Shown one piece after another: positions 59,579-64,000 of a stretch of DNA of 64,000 bases. Every line of letters starts with the position of its first letter. Position 1 is the first letter of the stretch. Location of the stretch: positions 6,689,001-6,753,000 of the forward strand of contig CM067550.1 in the NCBI GenBank assembly GCA_034509755.1, in the 5' to 3' direction. This stretch comes from Anisodus tanguticus. Taxonomy: Eukaryota; Streptophyta; Magnoliopsida; Solanales; Solanaceae. The position numbers and the translations under genes are program-made. The notes beneath the pieces were generated by a model. That model was not told the origin of the DNA, did no database searches, and saw nothing but the letters and a program-made list of their open reading frames with translations.

Positions 59579-62500
59579 CACCCCCGCAGTCATAGCGGGC
59601 GGTCTTAGAACGCTGAGACTGTCCCTAAAATCTTCAAAGAGTACCGAGGGAAGACCCTTTGTAAAGATGTCTGCAATTTGATACCGAGACGGGACATGGC
59701 ATACGCGAACGTGACCCTTTGCAACCTTTTCACGGACAAAGTGAATGTCAATTTCGATATGCTTAGTGCGTTGGTGTTGAACTGGGTTACCTGAAAGGTA
59801 GATGGCACTAATGTTATCGCAATATACCAAGGTTGCCTTCTGAATGGGACAATGAAGCTCCAAAAGCAAATTACGTAGCCAACATGACTCGGAAACCACA
59901 TTTGCTACCCCTCGATATTCTACCTCTGCACTTGAGCGTGATAAAGTTGTCTGACGCTTTGCCGACCACGAGACCAAGTTATTTCCGAGGAACATACAGT
60001 AGCCAGACGTCGACCGTCTGGTGTCGGGACAACCACCCCAATCAGCATCTGTGTAAGAGACAAGTGTGGATGTAGATGAAGGATACAAGTGCAGCCCATA
60101 GTCCAGTGTCCCCTGAATATACCGAATGATGCGTTTGATTGCATTCATGTGCTCAACTCTGGGATCATGCATGAATAAACACATCTGCTGAACAGATACG
60201 TAATATCCGTCCGGTAAATGTAAGATACTGGAGAGCCCCTGCAAGACTGCGATAGCGGGTCGGGTCCTCGTATGGTGCACCTGCTGCGGCACTAAGCTTG
60301 GGTTTTGCATCAACATGAGTAGTAGTGGACTTACAGGATGACATCCCAGCCCTTTCGATGATCTCAGCAGCATACTTCCGTTGAGACAAAAACAAACCAC
60401 CTGAATGACGTTTGACGGCAATCCCCAAAAAATAACTCAATGGCCCTAAGTCTTTCATAGCAAACTCAGAAGTGAGCATTGTCATGATAGACTGGCGCAA
60501 GGCATCGAAAGAGGCAGTCAAGATGATATCATCCACATACAACTGAATGTAGGCCAAGGACGAACCACTGCGGTAGATGAACAAAGAATTATCTGACCTG
60601 CTGTGAGTGAACCCAATAATCGAAACGAAGTCAGCAAATCTCGTATACCAGGCCCGTGGAGACTGCTTAAGCCCATATAAGGACTTTTTCAATAAACAGA
60701 CATGATGCGGACGGTTAGGATCCCTGAAACCCAATGGCTGATGCATATAGACTGTTTCTTTGAGGTCACCATGTAGGAAGGCATTCTTGACATCCAACTG
60801 ATGAATAGGCCAAGTCTTTGAAAGAGCCAAGCTAAGCACCGTGCGAATAGTAGCCGGCTTGACCACCGGACTAAACCTCTCACCACAATCTATCCTAACC
60901 TGCTGAGTTTTACCATCACCCACAAGTCGCGTCTTATGTCTAGCAAATGACCCATCTGAATTCTCTTTATGAGCAAAAATCCACATAGACCTGATAACAT
61001 TAATACCAGAAGGACGGGGCACCAACTCCCACGTCTTATTATTAATAAGAGCATTATATTCATCAGTCATAGCAATTTTCCAATTAGAGTCATTTAAGGC
61101 GGACACAGGGTTACGGGGTAATGGAGATTTAGAGACATCAGAATGTAAATTAAAATATCTTTTAGGTGTAAAAATACCCCGCTGACTACGAGTGACCGGT
61201 CTATGACTCGAGGAAGAATTGAGTGAATTTTGGGAATTTTCTGGGCTTGGGACGGACGGGCCAGCAGGCAGTGGGCCTGCTGGCCCAAATCGGTAAACTG
61301 GATGGGCGTCTTCTGGACCAGTTCCAGAATTGGACTGGACTGGCCCAATTGCTGGGACTGATCCAGAAGCTGGAACTGCTGCTGGCGGAACTGTGGGACC
61401 AGCGGGCAGTGGGCCCGCTGGAGAATTTTGGGTGCAGGATATGTCCAAGAAATTCTGAATAATATACGGGGATATTTGTTCATCCAAAACATTATACGAC
61501 CGAGGCTCGGGAGTCTGAACTTTCGCAAAAGGAAATTGGGTTTCATAAAAAAGGACGTGGCGATTAATTATGATTTTATTTGAAGATAAATCAAAGCATT
61601 TATAACCACGATGATTAGATGGATAATCCAAAAATACACACGGGGTAGACCGAGCCTGAAGTTTGTTAATTGTGGTGGATGGGAATAACGGAAAACACAA
61701 GCACCCAAAAATCCGAAGATGAGAATAAAGAGGGTTCTTATTATATAGGATTTGGAGGGGGAAAGAATATGTCAGACCTTTAGAAGGAATTATATTAAGA
61801 AGATATGTGGCCATTTGTAGAGCATGATGCCAAAAAAATGGAGTTCGGACAATGTTATTGATTGAACGAATTTTGCGTTCGGCCTTTCCATTTTGTGGAG
61901 ATGTATGAGGACACAAAAACCTAAAATTGATCCCATTAGTAGCACAGAACTCCCGAAACTCCCTATTGTCATACTCTTTCCCATTATCACATTGAATAAT
62001 TTTTATGTCTCTTTCGAATTGAGTACGAATGAATGCTCTAACTTTGATGAAGACGGAAAACACTTGTGATTTATTTGCAATTGGAAAAGTCCACAAAAAT
62101 CCATAATATCGATGACCCACTGAACTAAGAACAGGAGATGTCCATAAGTCGCTATGAATAATGTCAAATGACATAGAAGTATGAGAATTGGAGTCTACAA
62201 ATGGTAACTTAACAATTTTTCCTAATGAGCAGGATTGACAAATTGGAGTACGACTCATACCCTTACAAGAAATAAAGATATTTTTATCTAACACGGATAA
62301 AATAGAAGATCCCGGATAACCCAGGCGAGCATGCCACATGGAAGGAGAGATGGCAGCAAAAGCTGACGGCAAGGCTGGACTCGATGGTCGAAACTTAGGG
62401 CATGATAGGATACGAGATCCCCCCTACTATCACACCTCATGAGATGACTCCCCGTCTTGAAATCCTTCACAGAGAAACCGAAAGGATCAAATTCAACAGA

Positions 62501-63865
62501 AACAAAATTGTCATTTGTGAACTTTCGGACAAACACTAAATTTTTAATCAATTTAGGAGGATGTAAAGTATTTTTCAAGAGGAGTGGTGGATAGGGGGGA
62601 GATAACATTTTCTGACCATACCCTAGAATTGGAATAGAACTGCCATTACCAACAATTATCCCCCGAGGGGTGCTCAAAATGGAATAAGATGAGAGTACCT
62701 GATTCGGAAGTCATGTGAGTAGTGGCACCGGTGTCCATATACCAATTTGGGTCCGGTTGAGTTAACCCTAGTGTGTGCATCGCGACCTTGATATCGATTT
62801 GAGTGGGGCCTGCTGCATGATGGGCTTGAGGAGGTCGGGGCCCAAGAACTCCTGTCCGCGATGGAGCTGGGCCGTAGCTACTGTTCGCCGCTTTGGCCGG
62901 CCACCGGCCGATGGGCCGCCACCGCCGGGTGTTGGGCCTAGGCGTTGGCCGCCCCACCGGCCGCCGGAATTCACCTGCGTGATTATATGGACTTCGGCCC
63001 ACGGCCCACCGCCCTTGCCCCCCACCGCCATGGGCCCCATTCTTTGGACCCGGGGGTAGTGGGCCACTATTCTTTGGATGGGACCCACCGCCGTTTGCGA
63101 CCACCGGAATCGCCACCGAATCGCGCGTTTGCCCCTGCGGTTTTTGTTATTATTCTTGCCACCACCATTATTATGGTTTTGGCCAGAATTATTAACAAAA
63201 CCCGAAGAACTAGGAGAAGACGCCACCATGACGACTTGGCTTGCTCCGGTAGCCGCCTTTTTAGCCAAACCGGCTTCTTCCAACGTAAGCATGGAGCGGG
63301 TTTGATAGAAGTCGGGAAGAGGATTGCTTTGACGAAGGAGAGTTCCAACACCATTATAGGCCTCCGAAAGACCGGCAACCAACTATAGAACGAGACGATT
63401 ATTAGTTATCGGTGCGCCAACATTACGGAGTTGATCTGGCAACTCCTTGAGTTTCTTGCAATATGCAGAAACGTTTGGAAATTCGTCCATTCGAACTAGA
63501 GAGAATTCCTGCTCGAGTGTGACGACACGTGATTGTTGGTTGTCTTGGAATATGTCACGCAATCTATTCCATGCAGCCATAGCCGTGGTATCTGGCTCAA
63601 TAATCGTCTGTAGAAGGTCCACTGAAATAGTGGCGTAGATCCACCGGAGAACGGTAGCATCAAGAGTAATCCATAACTCAGGATCCTCCACATGAAGAGG
63701 TCTAGCGGGAGGAATGATGTGATGAAAAACTTGATAGGAGATAGCGTGAATTTTAAACAACTCCGCCCACGTCGCATATTAGACGTTTTCCATCTCAAGA
63801 ACAATAGGGATACAGTTCTTGATATTGGAAACCACGAGGGCAGAATGATAATTGTTCTTAAACAT
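59573..63865 (-). pseudogene. Copia gag-pol, broken (element 3)
   Basis: The ATG is at 63865-63863. A TAA at 63779-63781 stops the frame after 28 codons. Gag then continues and shifts near 63380 and 63120. Its C-terminal part is Gly/Asn/Arg- and Pro-rich, with no CCHC knuckle. The protease DTGA motif lies near 62735. A 735-codon open stretch (62372-60165) covers the end of the gag-pre-integrase region (MWHARLGYPG), the zinc-binding CQSC, the integrase core and most of reverse transcriptase with YVDD at 60539-60528. A frame change near 60200-60420 leads to RNase H, which ends at 59573. It is the best preserved of the three Copia copies, yet still inactive as it stands. Confidence 0.92.
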
Positions 63866-64000
63866 ATTGAAAGAACAAAGAATGAGGGGAAATTTAAGAG
63901 AGGTTTTTGAGAGCGGAAGACGAAATTTGGGAGAGAAAACCCGGGGGGGGGTTCTCGGCCGAGAAGGTCAAAAAACTTTGGGAGAGAATTTTTTTTGTAA

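Larger units (their letters stand above)
59268..64000 (-). mobile_element. Copia LTR retrotransposon, element 3, runs off right edge
   Basis: The 3' LTR is at 59268-59578, preceded (in element orientation) by a purine tract at about 59579-59592. The RNase H to gag order follows, and the untranslated leader is reached at about 63870-64000. The primer-binding site and 5' LTR lie just beyond the window. Protein and nucleotide similarity to element 1 (95-5403) is very high in the interior, but the LTR is much shorter. The 5 bp on its left flank are TTTAT, the predicted target duplication. Confidence 0.93.

Overview
The window is nuclear DNA of a flowering plant, crowded with transposable elements. 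Split genes with GT-AG introns, Copia elements, Stowaway and Tourist MITEs, tRNA-derived SINEs and an RTE-type LINE whose 3' tail is scattered through the window all point to an asterid eudicot. Solanaceae is my best guess, from repeat style alone. Two host genes look intact. Both are on the minus strand: a nine-exon membrane transporter of the folate-biopterin transporter (BT1) family (16666-26578, 495 codons) and a two-exon FCS-like zinc finger (FLZ) protein (37172-39022, 319 codons). A GNAT acetyltransferase relic (57655-58170) is broken.

Layout. 95-5403: complete but decayed Copia element with CACGG target-site duplication. 6492-8883: solo LTR (TSD TAACC). 10678-10930: SINE with a perfect 19-bp TSD. 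11765-12145: short array of hairpin repeats. 13749 to about 14550: LTR copy preceded by a purine tract. 16190-16470: minus-strand SINE. 16666-26578: transporter gene, its introns holding four LINE-tail fragments, a Tourist MITE and a SINE. 27205-28447: two terminal-inverted-repeat elements just upstream of that gene. 28880-30300: AAATAC-rich repeat. 31279-31616: Stowaway MITE. 31791 to about 36090: 5'-truncated Copia relic. 37172-39022: FLZ gene, with a 5S rRNA/SINE chimera in its intron and a duplicated start-codon segment upstream. 40550-41672: solo LTR (TSD ATAAC). 42451-42702: Stowaway MITE. 43008-43774: GATC-rich element with a 9-bp TSD. 44516-47773: decayed MuDR transposase interrupted by an 89-bp tandem array. 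48368-52443: full-length but broken LINE with a TSD of 14-17 bp. 54600-56250: stretch of organelle (mitochondrial) flavour. 59268-64000: third Copia element, minus strand, running off the right edge.

The most unusual items are a retroposed chimera of 5S rRNA and a SINE 3' end with 19-bp target duplications; two hairpins kept in the LTRs of two related Copia elements although one stem has changed sequence; a tandem satellite with a two-unit higher-order pattern inside a MuDR transposase gene and again 34 kb away; and a tandem duplication that gives the FLZ gene a second, upstream copy of its own start codon. Only sequence reading was possible, so family names rest on recognised motifs and all homology claims would need a search.
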